DNA of 64,000 nucleotides from the NCBI GenBank assembly GCA_963422285.2, contig OY729419.2:1860001-1924000 (forward strand), read 5' to 3'. This DNA is from VXYL01 sp963422285 (lineage in GTDB: Bacteria; Pseudomonadota; Gammaproteobacteria; Pseudomonadales; Azotimanducaceae). The position numbers and the translations under genes are program-made. Positions 34,139-43,089 of the stretch are shown one piece after another. Under the pieces are notes generated by a model. The model searched no databases and had not been told where the DNA came from. It was given only the letters and a program-made list of their open reading frames with translations. The stretch's first letter is position 1. Every line of letters begins with the position of its first letter.

Positions 34139-37100
34139 CTACCCGCTCAGCACCTTCTTCAAGAACCGCCCGGTGTGCGACGCCTTCATCTTCGCCACCT
34201 GCTCCGGCGTGCCCACGGCCACCACCTCGCCGCCGCCGCCGCCGCCCTCCGGGCCGAGGTCGATGATCCAGTCGGCGGTCTTGATGACGTCCAGGTTGTG
34301 CTCGATCACTACCACCGTGTTGCCCTGGTCGCGCAGCCGGTGCAGCACGTCCAATAGCTGCTGGATGTCCTGGAAGTGCAGGCCGGTGGTGGGCTCGTCA
34401 AGGATGTAGAGCGTCCGCCCGGTGTCGCGCTTGGAGAGTTCCCGAGACAGCTTCACGCGCTGGGCCTCGCCGCCGGAGAGGGTAGTGGCGCTCTGGCCCA
34501 GGCGCACGTAGGAAAGCCCCACGTCCATCAGGGTATCCAGCTTGCGTTTGAGTATCGGCACGGCGTCGAAGAACTCGCCGGCCTCCTCGATGGTCATGTC
34601 GAGCACTTCGTGGATGTTGCGGCCCTTGTAGCGCACCTCCAAAGTCTCGCGGTTGTAGCGCTTGCCTTTGCAGACATCGCAGGGTACGTAGATGTCCGGC
34701 AGGAAGTGCATCTCCACCTTGATGACGCCGTCGCCTTGGCAGGCTTCGCAGCGCCCGCCCTTGACATTGAAGCTGAAGCGGCCCGGTCGGTAGCCCCGGG
34801 CGCGCGCTTCCTGACTCTGGGCGAACAGCTCCCGGATGGGGGTGAACAGGCCGGTGTAGGTGGCGGGGTTGGAGCGCGGCGTACGGCCGATGGGGCTCTG
34901 GTCGATGTCCACCACTTTGTCGAGGAGTTCCAATCCCTCCGCCTTCTCGTAGGCTTGCGGCGCGACCGTGGTGGCGCCGTTCAGCGCCCGGGCGGCGATC
35001 GGATACAGCGTCTGGTTCACCAGGGTGGACTTGCCGGAGCCGGAAACGCCGGTGACGCAGGTGAGCAGCCCGGCCGGCACCTCCACCGTGACATCCTTCA
35101 GGTTGTTGCCGCTGGCGTTCACCAGGCGCAAGGCTCGCTCCTCGTCCCAGAGGGTGCGCGTGGCCGGAATGGCGATGGACTTTCTGCCGGAGAGATACTG
35201 CCCGGTGATGGATTCGCGGCACTTCAGCACCGCTTCGAGCGGCCCGTCCACGACGATCTCGCCGCCGTGGACGCCAGCGCCGGGACCGATGTCGACGATG
35301 TGGTCCGCGGTGCGGATGGCTTCCTCGTCGTGCTCCACCACCAGCACGGTGTTGCCGAGATCGCGCAAGTGGGTGAGCGTACGCAGCAAGCGGGCGTTGT
35401 CGCGCTGATGCAGGCCGATGGAGGGTTCGTCCAGGATGTACATGACGCCCACCAGCCCGGCACCGATCTGACTGGCTAGGCGGATGCGCTGGGCTTCGCC
35501 GCCGGAAAGGGTTTCGGCGCTGCGGTCCAGAGTGAGGTAGTTCAGTCCCACGTCCACCAGGAAGCGCAGCCGGGCGCGGATCTCCTTGACGATCTTGTCG
35601 GCGATCTTGCCGCGCCGGCCATCCAAGCGCAGCGCCTCGAAGTGGGCCAGGATGGCTTCCACCGAACCGCTGGTGAGGCTCGGCAGGGTCGCGCCGTCGA
35701 TGTAGACGTGACGGGATTCCTCGCGCAACCGGGAACCGTCGCAGGCCGGGCAGGCCCGCACGGTGAGGTACTTCTGCAAGGCCTCGCGCACACCGCTGGA
35801 ATCCGTTTCGCGGTAGCGGCGCTCCATATTGGGGATGACGCCCTCGAAGCGGTGGCGGCGGGTCACGGTGTCGCCGCGCTCGTTGACGTAGCTGAAGTCG
35901 ATGCGCTCGCTGCCGGAGCCGTAGAGAACGGCGTTCTTCTGCTTCTTGCCAAGTCGCTTGAATGGGCGATCTATGTCGAAACCGTAGTGGCGGGCCAGGG
36001 ACGCGAGCATGTGGAAGTAGTAGAGGTTGCGCCGATCCCAGCCGCGCACCGCGCCTTCCGCCAGAGTGAGACCGGGGTCGGCGACCACCAGGTCCGGGTC
36101 GAAGTACTGCTTGACGCCCAAGCCGTCGCATTCCGGGCAGGCGCCGGCGGGGTTGTTGAACGAGAACATGCGCGGTTCCAGCTCGCTGATGCTGTAGCCG
36201 CACACCGGACAGGCAAACCGACCGCTGAATGTCAGATCGTCGCGACGGTTCTTCTTGGCGCTGCGTTTGCCGCTGCGGCCGCTTTCCTCGTCAATGAAGC
36301 TGACCACCGCGACATCCTCGGCGAGTTGCAGGGCGGTCTCGAAGGACTCCGCCAAGCGCTGCTGGATGTCGCCCCGCACGCGCAACCGGTCCACCACCGC
36401 CTCGATGGTGTGCTTCTTGTTCTTGTCGAGGGCGGGCGGATGGTCCAGGTCGGTGACGATGCCATCGATGCGGGCGCGGATGAAGCCGCCTGCCACCAGT
36501 TCGGAGAATACGTGCTGGTGCTCGCCCTTGCGCTCGCGAATCACCGGTGCCAGCACCATGATGCGCAAGCCCTCCGGCAGCGCTGTCACCTTGTCCACCA
36601 TCTGGCTGACGGTCTGCGCATCCAGGGGCTCGCCGTGGGTGGGGCAGCGCGGCTCGCCTACCCGGGCGAACAGCAGCCGCAGGTAGTCGTATATCTCGGT
36701 GATGGTGCCGACCGTGGAACGTGGATTGTGGGAAGTGGACTTCTGCTCGATGGAGATCGCCGGCGACAGACCCTCGATGTGGTCCACGTCGGGCTTTTCC
36801 ATCATGGACAGGAACTGCCGAGCGTAGGCGGACAGCGACTCCACGTAGCGCCGCTGGCCCTCGGCATAGAGGGTATCGAACGCCAGCGACGACTTGCCGG
36901 AGCCGGACAGGCCGGTCACCACCACCAGCTTGTCGCGGGGGATGTCGAGGTCGATGTTCTTGAGGTTGTGGGTGCGGGCGCCGCGTACGGCGATCTGGGT
37001 GAGCGCGGGAACGGCCAGGGACGGCTGGGCGCCTCGTCGGGCAGCACGGCTTCGGCGCTTGCCGTTGACGGCCGCTTCTGCCAAGCCGCGCTTGTCCTGC

Positions 37101-37150
37101 TCCGAATCCTTGAGCCCCTTGCGCCTTGCTGCGGCCACGTGGGTCCACAT
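34139..37150 (-). CDS. uvrA: excinuclease ABC subunit A
   Basis: The damage-recognition ATPase of nucleotide excision repair. Two ABC modules are visible: Walker A motifs VVTGLSGSGKSSLAFDT and VTGVSGSGKSTLVNQT, signatures LSGGEAQRIRLASQIG and LSGGEAQRVKLSRELS, and two zinc modules (CPVCG...CPEC and CEACQGDGVIKV...CDVCKG). The family usually starts at TQIAVRGARTHNLKNID, where no start codon exists. The nearest are TTG at 37084 and ATG at 37150; the ATG gives 1003 aa, some 50 residues longer than usual. Divergent from ssb, as in many gammaproteobacteria. Confidence 0.95.
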   Translation of the reverse strand: MWTHVAAARRKGLKDSEQDKRGLAEAAVNGKRRSRAARRGAQPSLAVPALTQIAVRGARTHNLKNIDLDIPRDKLVVVTGLSGSGKSSLAFDTLYAEGQRRYVESLSAYARQFLSMMEKPDVDHIEGLSPAISIEQKSTSHNPRSTVGTITEIYDYLRLLFARVGEPRCPTHGEPLDAQTVSQMVDKVTALPEGLRIMVLAPVIRERKGEHQHVFSELVAGGFIRARIDGIVTDLDHPPALDKNKKHTIEAVVDRLRVRGDIQQRLAESFETALQLAEDVAVVSFIDEESGRSGKRSAKKNRRDDLTFSGRFACPVCGYSISELEPRMFSFNNPAGACPECDGLGVKQYFDPDLVVADPGLTLAEGAVRGWDRRNLYYFHMLASLARHYGFDIDRPFKRLGKKQKNAVLYGSGSERIDFSYVNERGDTVTRRHRFEGVIPNMERRYRETDSSGVREALQKYLTVRACPACDGSRLREESRHVYIDGATLPSLTSGSVEAILAHFEALRLDGRRGKIADKIVKEIRARLRFLVDVGLNYLTLDRSAETLSGGEAQRIRLASQIGAGLVGVMYILDEPSIGLHQRDNARLLRTLTHLRDLGNTVLVVEHDEEAIRTADHIVDIGPGAGVHGGEIVVDGPLEAVLKCRESITGQYLSGRKSIAIPATRTLWDEERALRLVNASGNNLKDVTVEVPAGLLTCVTGVSGSGKSTLVNQTLYPIAARALNGATTVAPQAYEKAEGLELLDKVVDIDQSPIGRTPRSNPATYTGLFTPIRELFAQSQEARARGYRPGRFSFNVKGGRCEACQGDGVIKVEMHFLPDIYVPCDVCKGKRYNRETLEVRYKGRNIHEVLDMTIEEAGEFFDAVPILKRKLDTLMDVGLSYVRLGQSATTLSGGEAQRVKLSRELSKRDTGRTLYILDEPTTGLHFQDIQQLLDVLHRLRDQGNTVVVIEHNLDVIKTADWIIDLGPEGGGGGGEVVAVGTPEQVAKMKASHTGRFLKKVLSG

Positions 37151-37291
37151 CCTGTGCAACCTGCGTAAACGTCCGACAATACGCGGATGACGGCCAGCAG
37201 GCAAGTCGATCGCACGAAGTTCCACAGCAGCCGTGGCCTTCGGACTACGCTCGCTGGTGGCAATCTCCAACACGCTGGCGGGGCGATGTCT

Positions 37292-37320
37292 CTGGCGTTC
37301 CCGGCTCGATCCGCTAGAAT
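37292..37320 (+). promoter_or_regulatory. promoter candidate for ssb
   Basis: TAGAAT (37315-37320) preceded at 17 bases by CTGGCG (37292-37297). The -10 box is good and the -35 box weak. No clear LexA-type palindrome was found between uvrA and ssb. Confidence 0.4.
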
Positions 37321-37354
37321 CGCTGCTATCGGAACCAAGGAAGGCGGAACGCAG

Positions 37355-37870
37355 ATGGCGAGCGGAGGCATCAACAAAGTCATCATCATCGGCAACCTCG
37401 GGCGGGATCCCGAGATGCGCCGCACTCAGAGCCAGCAGGCGGTGGCCAGCTTTTCGGTCGCCACCAGCGAGCGCTGGCAGGACCGCGCCACCAACGAGCC
37501 GCGCGAACAGACCGAGTGGCACCGGGTGGTCTGCTTCGCCCGGTTGGCGGAGATCTGCGGCGAGTATCTGCGCAAAGGGTCGAAGGTGTATATCGAAGGA
37601 CGCCTGCAAACCCGCTCCTGGGAGGGGCAGGACGGCCAGAAGCGCTACACCACCGAGATCGTCGCCCGCGACATGCAGATGCTCGACAGCCGCGGCGACG
37701 GTGGCGGTTATGGCGGTGGACCGGAAGGCCCTAGCGGGCCGCCCGACTACGGCGGCGGTGGCGCGGGGGAGCAGTCCCGAAGGCCGCCGGCGGACAACCG
37801 CAACCGTTCGGCACCGCCGCCGCCACCCGCAGACGACGCGGACGATTTCGAAGACGACATTCCGTTCTGA
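37355..37870 (+). CDS. ssb: single-stranded DNA-binding protein
   Basis: A 171 aa protein. The OB fold starts MASGGINKVIIIGNLGRDPE and contains ERWQDRATNEPREQTEWHRV and GSKVYIEGRLQTRSW. A Gly/Pro-rich linker (GGGYGGGPEG...) leads to the acidic tip DDFEDDIPF, the conserved C-terminal peptide that recruits replication and repair partners. The start follows GGAACCAAGGAAGGCGGAAC. Confidence 0.97.
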   Translation: MASGGINKVIIIGNLGRDPEMRRTQSQQAVASFSVATSERWQDRATNEPREQTEWHRVVCFARLAEICGEYLRKGSKVYIEGRLQTRSWEGQDGQKRYTTEIVARDMQMLDSRGDGGGYGGGPEGPSGPPDYGGGGAGEQSRRPPADNRNRSAPPPPPADDADDFEDDIPF

Positions 37871-38072
37871 ATTGGGAGAACAGCGTACGCGCAAGCGCCC
37901 GTCTGCTGCTTCTCGTCCCTGGCCGATAGGTCTGGGCATAGGGAACTTGCCGGCGGCCGCCACCCTGCATAGTCAGCATTGGCAGGGTACGCTGCCCGAG
38001 CAAAACGACCTGCCCTGCTCGTCCTCGTTCCCGTTTGTCGACGCGGACTCGAAGCAGTCCGTCGCGTCCGCG

Positions 38073-38606
38073 CTAGCTAGGGACGGCGTCGCGCAGGTTC
38101 GGCGGCGGCCAGTCTTCCAAGCGCATGCCCAGCCCCAGGCCTCGGGAAGCGAGCATGTCCTTGATCTCGGTCAACGACTTCATGTCGAGGTTCGGCATCT
38201 TCAGCAAATCCTGCTCGGAGCACTGGACGAGATCGCCGATGTAGCAGATTTTCTCGGCCTTCAGGCAGTTCGACGAGCGCACGGCGAGTTCGAGGTCGTC
38301 TACCGGCCGCAGCAGGATGGGGTCCTCCTTGTCTGGCACTCGACGCGGCAGGTCCGCTGCGCGGCCTTCCTCCGTGAGCGCCTTGACGCGCAGTTCGGCG
38401 CTGCGCAGCGCCTGTTGGCAGGCACGAGCCAGCGCGATGCCGCGCTCGAACGCCGCCAGGGAATCCTCAAGGCTCAGGGAACCTTCCTCCATGCGGCCCA
38501 CCAGTTCCTCGAGCTCGCCAAGCGATGCCTCGAAGTCGATCGGTTCGTCCACGGCCGGCACCGGGCTAGCGAGGCTGACGCCTCGGCCCCTCGAACACGG
38601 TGCCAT
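38073..38606 (-). CDS. xseB: exodeoxyribonuclease VII small subunit fused to an RNA polymerase alpha C-terminal domain
   Basis: A 177 aa two-domain protein. Residues about 22-85 are XseB: IDFEASLGELEELVGRMEEG, SLSLEDSLAAFERGIALARA and CQQALRSAELRVKAL. Then, after a linker of about 15 residues, DPILLRPVDDLEL starts a full alphaCTD that matches the local RpoA at 66 of 83 aligned residues by hand count. Equivalents of E. coli R265, N268, C269, K298, S299 and E302 are kept; G296 and K297 are replaced by Asp and Met. XseB normally ends after the first part (about 80 aa) and pairs with XseA. The frame is uninterrupted. The tail could bring exonuclease VII to DNA or to transcription complexes, but the role is unknown. 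An unidentified gene lies just upstream. Confidence 0.85.
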   Translation of the reverse strand: MAPCSRGRGVSLASPVPAVDEPIDFEASLGELEELVGRMEEGSLSLEDSLAAFERGIALARACQQALRSAELRVKALTEEGRAADLPRRVPDKEDPILLRPVDDLELAVRSSNCLKAEKICYIGDLVQCSEQDLLKMPNLDMKSLTEIKDMLASRGLGLGMRLEDWPPPNLRDAVPS

Positions 38607-38631
38607 CCGGCCAGGAAACTCGACTCATCTG

Positions 38632-38991
38632 TCAGCCTCTTCCCGCGTCATGAAACCAAGCGCATTCGCAGGCCGCGCTTGCCGCGTCGATAGAGAACGA
38701 CGCATCTTCGACAAGCCGCCAAGTAGCGACCTCCTCGTCGAGCACGACCAGCCCCAAGCGTTCCAGGTTGGCCAACTCGCGACGCACTTCCCAAGCTCCA
38801 TATGGGGTGCTGTTAGCGCGTAAGCGAGCGGTTACATCGCCGGGCCGAAAGCTAGTCCTCCCGGCAGCCCCCAACGCCGCCGCCGCATCGAACACCATCT
38901 TCGTGCGTCGCACTCGTTCGCTCACGGATCGCCCCCAGCCAATCAAGGACGCTTTGTACCAGAAATCGTCGAGTTCGCCTACTGCCGCCAT
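38632..38991 (-). CDS. hypothetical protein, possible winged-helix
   Basis: A 119 aa protein of unknown function: MAAVGELDDFWYKASLIGWG, then RRTKMVFDAAAALGA, FRPGDVTARLRANSTPYGAW and EVRRELANLERLGLVVLDEE. The last parts look like the recognition helix and wing of a winged-helix domain. The frame stays open to 39042, but that part runs into an IS1595 copy whose target site is 39010-39017; restoring the sequence without the IS gives a stop before the ATG at 38991. The IS therefore sits about 20 bases upstream of this start and may have replaced its promoter. It probably forms an operon with xseB (25-base gap). Confidence 0.5.
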   Translation of the reverse strand: MAAVGELDDFWYKASLIGWGRSVSERVRRTKMVFDAAAALGAAGRTSFRPGDVTARLRANSTPYGAWEVRRELANLERLGLVVLDEEVATWRLVEDASFSIDAASAACECAWFHDAGRG

Positions 38992-39017
38992 GCGTAGGTA
39001 GCGCGTTGGTTTGAAAT

Positions 39018-40046
39018 GGCTCAATTCGTGAATCGTAGGCATAGTGATAGGATCTTTGCGGATTCGCCTTGGAGATCGGAGAGATGGATCACGAGCGGTT
39101 TCGGGACTGGTTCTCGCGTGTCGATGAGTTGACGGCGGCGCAGCGCAAGGAGGTGGCGGCGGTGCTGTCGGACCCGCCGGAGGGCGCGGCCTCGTTGGCG
39201 GCGATCGAGCTGGGTGTGGATGACGAGCGGCGCTGTCCGCATTGCGGCGCCGGCGGGGCGGTGCCGCGGGGCAAGGCGCGCGGTCTTCGCCGGTTCCGGT
39301 GCAAGGACTGCGGGAAGACCTTCGGTGCGCTCACGGGCACGGCGCTGTCGGGTCTGCACCATAAGGAGCGCTGGCTTGCCTTTGGCGCCTCGCTTGCCGA
39401 AGGCGAGACGATCAAAGAGGCTGCAGAGCGCTGCGGGATTGCGCCGAGCACGGCGCATCGCTGGCGACACCGCTTTCTGGCGGCGGTGCGCCAGGCGCCG
39501 GATCGGCTTGCCGGGATCGTCGAGGCTGACGAGACCTTTCTTCTGGAGAGCCGCAAGGGGGCGCGGAAGCTCGACCGCAAGCCGCGCCGGCGCGGCGGCC
39601 AAGCCAAGAAGCGCGGCCTCTCGCGCGAGCAGGTGCCGATTCTGGTCGCCGCCGACCGTGGCGGCGAGACCCTCAGCCACACCCTGCCTGCGCTGAACGC
39701 AGACAACGTGAAGGAGGTGCTGGAGCCGGTCCTCGCCCCGGATGCGCTGCTCGTCTCCGACGCCAACCGCTGCTATCCGCCCGTCGCGGCGGCGCTCGAC
39801 ATCCCTCACGAGAGCATCGACGCTTCTGCTGGCGTGCGGGTCCGGGGCGCGCTGCACATCCAGACGGTCAACAGCCGCCACAGCCAGATCAAGGGCTTTC
39901 TGCGCAGGCGGCGCGGCATCGCCACCAAGTACCTGGACAGCTGTCCGAGGTGGTTCCATCCCATCGAACTCGGCGATCAGCCATCGCCCAGAGCCTGCCT
40001 CGAGGCGGCGATCGCCAGACCGCGCCTACGTTTTGCAAATTGAGCC
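39018..40046 (+). mobile_element. IS1595-family insertion sequence, second type
   Basis: A 1029-bp element. The ends GGCTCAATTCGTGAATCGTAGG (first 20: GGCTCAATTCGTGAATCGTA) and, reversed, GGCTCAATTTGCAAAACGTA are imperfect inverted repeats. Perfect 8-bp target duplications TTTGAAAT flank it at 39010-39017 and 40047-40054. It carries a single transposase gene, reading away from the xseB operon. It is not closely related to the IS1595 element at 30268. Confidence 0.9.
39084..40043 (+). CDS. IS1595-family transposase
   Basis: A 319 aa transposase. An N-terminal zinc ribbon (RRCPHCGAGGAVPRG, then FRCKDCGKTFGALTGTALSG), a helix-turn-helix (TIKEAAERCGIAPSTAHRWR) and a DDE/N domain with GIVEADETFLLESRKGARKL, LLVSDANRCYPPVA and VNSRHSQIKGFLRRRRGIA are visible. 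The stop lies 3 bases inside the right inverted repeat. The C-terminal part after YLDSCPRWFH is slightly divergent but open. Confidence 0.88.
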   Translation: MDHERFRDWFSRVDELTAAQRKEVAAVLSDPPEGAASLAAIELGVDDERRCPHCGAGGAVPRGKARGLRRFRCKDCGKTFGALTGTALSGLHHKERWLAFGASLAEGETIKEAAERCGIAPSTAHRWRHRFLAAVRQAPDRLAGIVEADETFLLESRKGARKLDRKPRRRGGQAKKRGLSREQVPILVAADRGGETLSHTLPALNADNVKEVLEPVLAPDALLVSDANRCYPPVAAALDIPHESIDASAGVRVRGALHIQTVNSRHSQIKGFLRRRRGIATKYLDSCPRWFHPIELGDQPSPRACLEAAIARPRLRFAN

Positions 40047-40054
40047 TTTGAAAT

Positions 40055-40206
40055 TGGATGAACCGTGCTACTACGGCTACCACTACATAGGACATCCGGA
40101 TAGCGCCCTCACCCTGCATCTTATGGTTGCATGGCGCAGACGACACGGATTCAAGCGGTGTGATTGGGCGGTACAGTCCGCATGAAGCGCGGCCGCGAAA
40201 CCGGGG
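40055..40206 (+). other. short open frame next to the IS target site
   Basis: Downstream of the IS the plus strand reads KLDEPCYYGYHYIGHPDSAL and on to RRRHGFKRCDWAVQSA with a stop at 40184. Restoring the pre-insertion sequence gives a possible TTG start at 39011 (LKLDEPC...), a frame of about 45 codons. It looks protein-like but matches no family I recognise. Confidence 0.2.
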
Positions 40207-40235
40207 TGTCAATCGCTACGGCAAGGTGCTAGACT
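40207..40235 (+). promoter_or_regulatory. promoter candidate for ssrA
   Basis: TAGACT (40230-40235) with TGTCAA 17 bases upstream (40207-40212). The -10 box is reasonable and the -35 box weak. Position is about 40 bases before the mature tmRNA 5' end. Confidence 0.35.
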
Positions 40236-40275
40236 GTCGCTACTGGTCTCTCAGGAGTGGGTTCCAACGCTGCCA

Positions 40276-40645
40276 GGGGGCGACAAGGCTTCGACGGCGG
40301 CTACGATGCCAAAGGTGCATGCCGAGAGGGTAGTGACTCTCGTTAATCAATCGCTGCAACTTAATATAGTTGCCAACGACGAAAACTACGCACTAGCGGC
40401 CGTAGCCTAACGGCGAAAGTTGCTTACCTCGATGAGTCGGTGCCCGTGGCGACGATTCGAGGGCAAAGGCCCACGGGATAGCGGCCACCCTGGCCTCAAG
40501 GGCAGTCGCGAAATGAAACGAGGCTCGCTCATACGCGCCCTGACCGTCGGGCCGCCAATGGGCTAGATCAATAGACGGGCCTAAGCATGTAGAGCCGATG
40601 ACGGAGTACCGACGGACGCGGGTTCGATTCCCGCCGCCTCCACCA
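40276..40645 (+). ncRNA. ssrA: transfer-messenger RNA
   Basis: tmRNA rescues stalled ribosomes and tags the nascent protein. The acceptor stem pairs GGGGGCG (40276-40282) with CGCCTCC (40635-40641), followed by ACCA. The T-arm GCGGGTTCGATTCCCGC is close to the 3' end. The tag frame starts at the GCC at 40372 and reads ANDENYALAAVA before TAA (40408-40410). The first ten residues equal the E. coli tag, but here the frame continues for two more residues (Val-Ala), so the tag would end in AAVA rather than ALAA. Confidence 0.96.
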
Positions 40646-40659
40646 ATCCTCCGCGCCCT

Positions 40660-43089
40660 GTGAACGCCCCGACCGAACATCCCTACCGCTACTCGATGGT
40701 GGTCGACTGGGTGCCGGCGCACCCGTACCAGGCGGAAACCCTGCTTTTCACCTTGGAGCAGTTCGCCGCCGTCCCGCGCCAATGCATGATCGTGCAGTGT
40801 ACGGATCGCGTGGCCGAGGATGTGCGCCGCGCATTTCGTCAGGACGGGCATATCGTAGCCAGCTTCTCCCCGTATCTCGATCGCACCTACTGCAACAAGA
40901 TCGCCCAGCTAGACTACTTTGCGGATGCGAACCGCTCCTCCAGCGCATCAACGGACTACGATATCCAAGGCATCTTTCTCCTCGACTTGGATGTGGCGGT
41001 GCTGTCCCCCTTGGACATCCCGGACCCGGAGGTCGTCTGGGGAAAGATCGTCGATGGAGCGAATCCCGGCTTGGCGGTGATCGAACGGCTGTTCGCCGCG
41101 GCAGGCATCGAACTGCCGCCCGTCGTGCCCTGCGATTGGGAAGGCAGAGGCGAGACGGTGGCCACCAACTTCAACGGCGGATTCCTGTACATCCCCCATG
41201 TGCATCTGCGTCGCTTGCGTGCCGCGTGGCGCAAATGGGCGGAGTTTCTGCATGCCCGCCCCTCCATCTTCGATCATCCGTCGGCGAAGAAGCACCTCGA
41301 CCAAGTATCGTTCGCCATGGCGCTGGCCTCGGAAGAGATTCCCTACCGGCATCTGCCAACGAACTGGAACTTCCCCTGTCACGAAGATCGCCGCCCGCGT
41401 TCGTTCCGGCCCGAGGTGGCCCTGCGTGCGCTCCACTACCACGACCGCCTCAACGAGTTCGGCCTGATCGCGCCGGTCGTGTCGGGCTTTGCCGCCCTGA
41501 ACACCGCGGTGGAAAGGGTCAACGCAACTCTCGGCCGGCGGCGCGACACGGCCTTCTTCGACGGGTATAGACGCCATCTGGCAAAGGAAGCCGTGCGGCT
41601 TGTACCCGTCATGCCTAAGGCGATGTTCTCGCCGGACTTCATCGCCCGCACCTGGATTGGCAACAGGAAGCGGCGGCTGGTTCTGCATGCCGGCACACCC
41701 AAGACCGGCACGTCATCCCTGCAGCACCATCTGGGCGCCAATCGGCAACGGCTCGCGGCCAACGGCTACTGGTATCCGCCGCCGTCGGACACGCCGGAGC
41801 CGAAGCATCAGCAGATCAACGGCCTGCTCCGACGCGGCGACGAACGTGCCTTCGCCGCCTACGTGGAAGCAGCGCTGCGGGACATGCCGGACCATACACA
41901 CACGATCCTCTTCACCACCGAAGGCATCTTCAACCACTGGCAGGACTACGCGCCGAGGGCCAAGGGGATGCTGCGCCAGCTAGCCGCGCTGTTCGATTTC
42001 GAGCTGTGCGTGTGGTTTCGGCCGCCGGAATACTTCGCGGCGGCACTATATGAGCAGTACGTTCGGAATCCGCAAACGACGGATACGCCGAAAAACGTCT
42101 ACGGCCGGGACATCGACTTCGCCGGCGCGATGCGCGACAGGTGGTTCCGCCGCCATCTGGACTACCTGGGCTTCTATCACGAGACACGGCATTTATTCGG
42201 CGCAAGCCGGGTCAAGGCGTTTCTTTTCGCCAGCGATACGGTTCAAACCTTTGTTGACGAATACGGCATCCGCGGCCTGCCGGCCGGCCGCCGTTGGCGG
42301 AATACGACGATGCACAGGCCCGGCATCGACATCATGCGCATCGCCAACCGCTTTCAACTCGGCAGGGAAGATCATCTTCGCATCGAGGGTCTGGTGCGCG
42401 AAATCGACGCCGTCATCGGCAACCGGGCGAAACCATTCCGCTTGAATGAAGACGAGCGGGCGCTCGTCGCCCGGTACGGGCAGCGGGGCTGGGAACTCCT
42501 GCAACCGGCGCTGACGACGAATGGCAACGCCTTCGCACCACGCCGCCGGGCAGTCCAGAAGAACAAGGTGTTCTGCATCGGCTTCCACAAGACCGGCACC
42601 AAGTCCCTCGGCCAGGCGCTGCGAATCCTGGGGTACCGGGTGACTGGGCCGAACGGCGCACGGGAACCCGGCATCGGCAGCCAAGCATTGAGCATGGCAC
42701 TGGCCCTGGCCACGGAATTCGACGCCTTCAACGACAACCCCTGGCCGCTGCTCTATCAAGAGCTGGACGCCACGTTCCCGGGCAGCCGGTTCATTCTCAC
42801 CGTGCGCGAGCCGAGCCGTTGGATCGCCAGCGTCGTGGCGTACTTCGGCGACGAAGAGACGCCCATGCGGGAATGGGTGTACGGGCACGGAGCGCCGCGC
42901 GGCTTCGAGGCGGACTACCTCGCACGATACAGCCGGCACAGCGAGGAGGCGATGCGCTATTTCGCCGGCCGGGACGATCTCCTGGTGATGGATTTGGAGA
43001 ACGGCGACGGCTGGGAGAAGCTGTGCGGGTTCCTGGAAGCCTTCGTTCCGGCGACGGAGTTTCCGCATGAGAATCGTAGGGAGGGCTAA
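40660..43089 (+). CDS. three-domain protein: glycosyltransferase-like plus two sulfotransferase-like domains
   Basis: An 809 aa protein starting with GTG just after ssrA. Domain 1 (about 1-330) resembles a GT-A glycosyltransferase: IFLLDLDVAVLSPLDIP holds a DxD-type motif at residues 109-111 and NFNGGFLYIPHVHLRRL follows. Domain 2 begins near residue 341 with LVLHAGTPKTGTSSLQHHL, a PAPS-binding P-loop (5'-PSB) of sulfotransferases. Domain 3 begins near residue 638 with KVFCIGFHKTGTKSLGQAL, a second, different P-loop, and ends with RFILTVREPSRWIASVVAYF, the usual 3'-PB segment of sulfotransferases. It probably builds a sulfated surface glycan, cytoplasmic. The substrates are unknown. Confidence 0.7.
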   Translation: MNAPTEHPYRYSMVVDWVPAHPYQAETLLFTLEQFAAVPRQCMIVQCTDRVAEDVRRAFRQDGHIVASFSPYLDRTYCNKIAQLDYFADANRSSSASTDYDIQGIFLLDLDVAVLSPLDIPDPEVVWGKIVDGANPGLAVIERLFAAAGIELPPVVPCDWEGRGETVATNFNGGFLYIPHVHLRRLRAAWRKWAEFLHARPSIFDHPSAKKHLDQVSFAMALASEEIPYRHLPTNWNFPCHEDRRPRSFRPEVALRALHYHDRLNEFGLIAPVVSGFAALNTAVERVNATLGRRRDTAFFDGYRRHLAKEAVRLVPVMPKAMFSPDFIARTWIGNRKRRLVLHAGTPKTGTSSLQHHLGANRQRLAANGYWYPPPSDTPEPKHQQINGLLRRGDERAFAAYVEAALRDMPDHTHTILFTTEGIFNHWQDYAPRAKGMLRQLAALFDFELCVWFRPPEYFAAALYEQYVRNPQTTDTPKNVYGRDIDFAGAMRDRWFRRHLDYLGFYHETRHLFGASRVKAFLFASDTVQTFVDEYGIRGLPAGRRWRNTTMHRPGIDIMRIANRFQLGREDHLRIEGLVREIDAVIGNRAKPFRLNEDERALVARYGQRGWELLQPALTTNGNAFAPRRRAVQKNKVFCIGFHKTGTKSLGQALRILGYRVTGPNGAREPGIGSQALSMALALATEFDAFNDNPWPLLYQELDATFPGSRFILTVREPSRWIASVVAYFGDEETPMREWVYGHGAPRGFEADYLARYSRHSEEAMRYFAGRDDLLVMDLENGDGWEKLCGFLEAFVPATEFPHENRREG

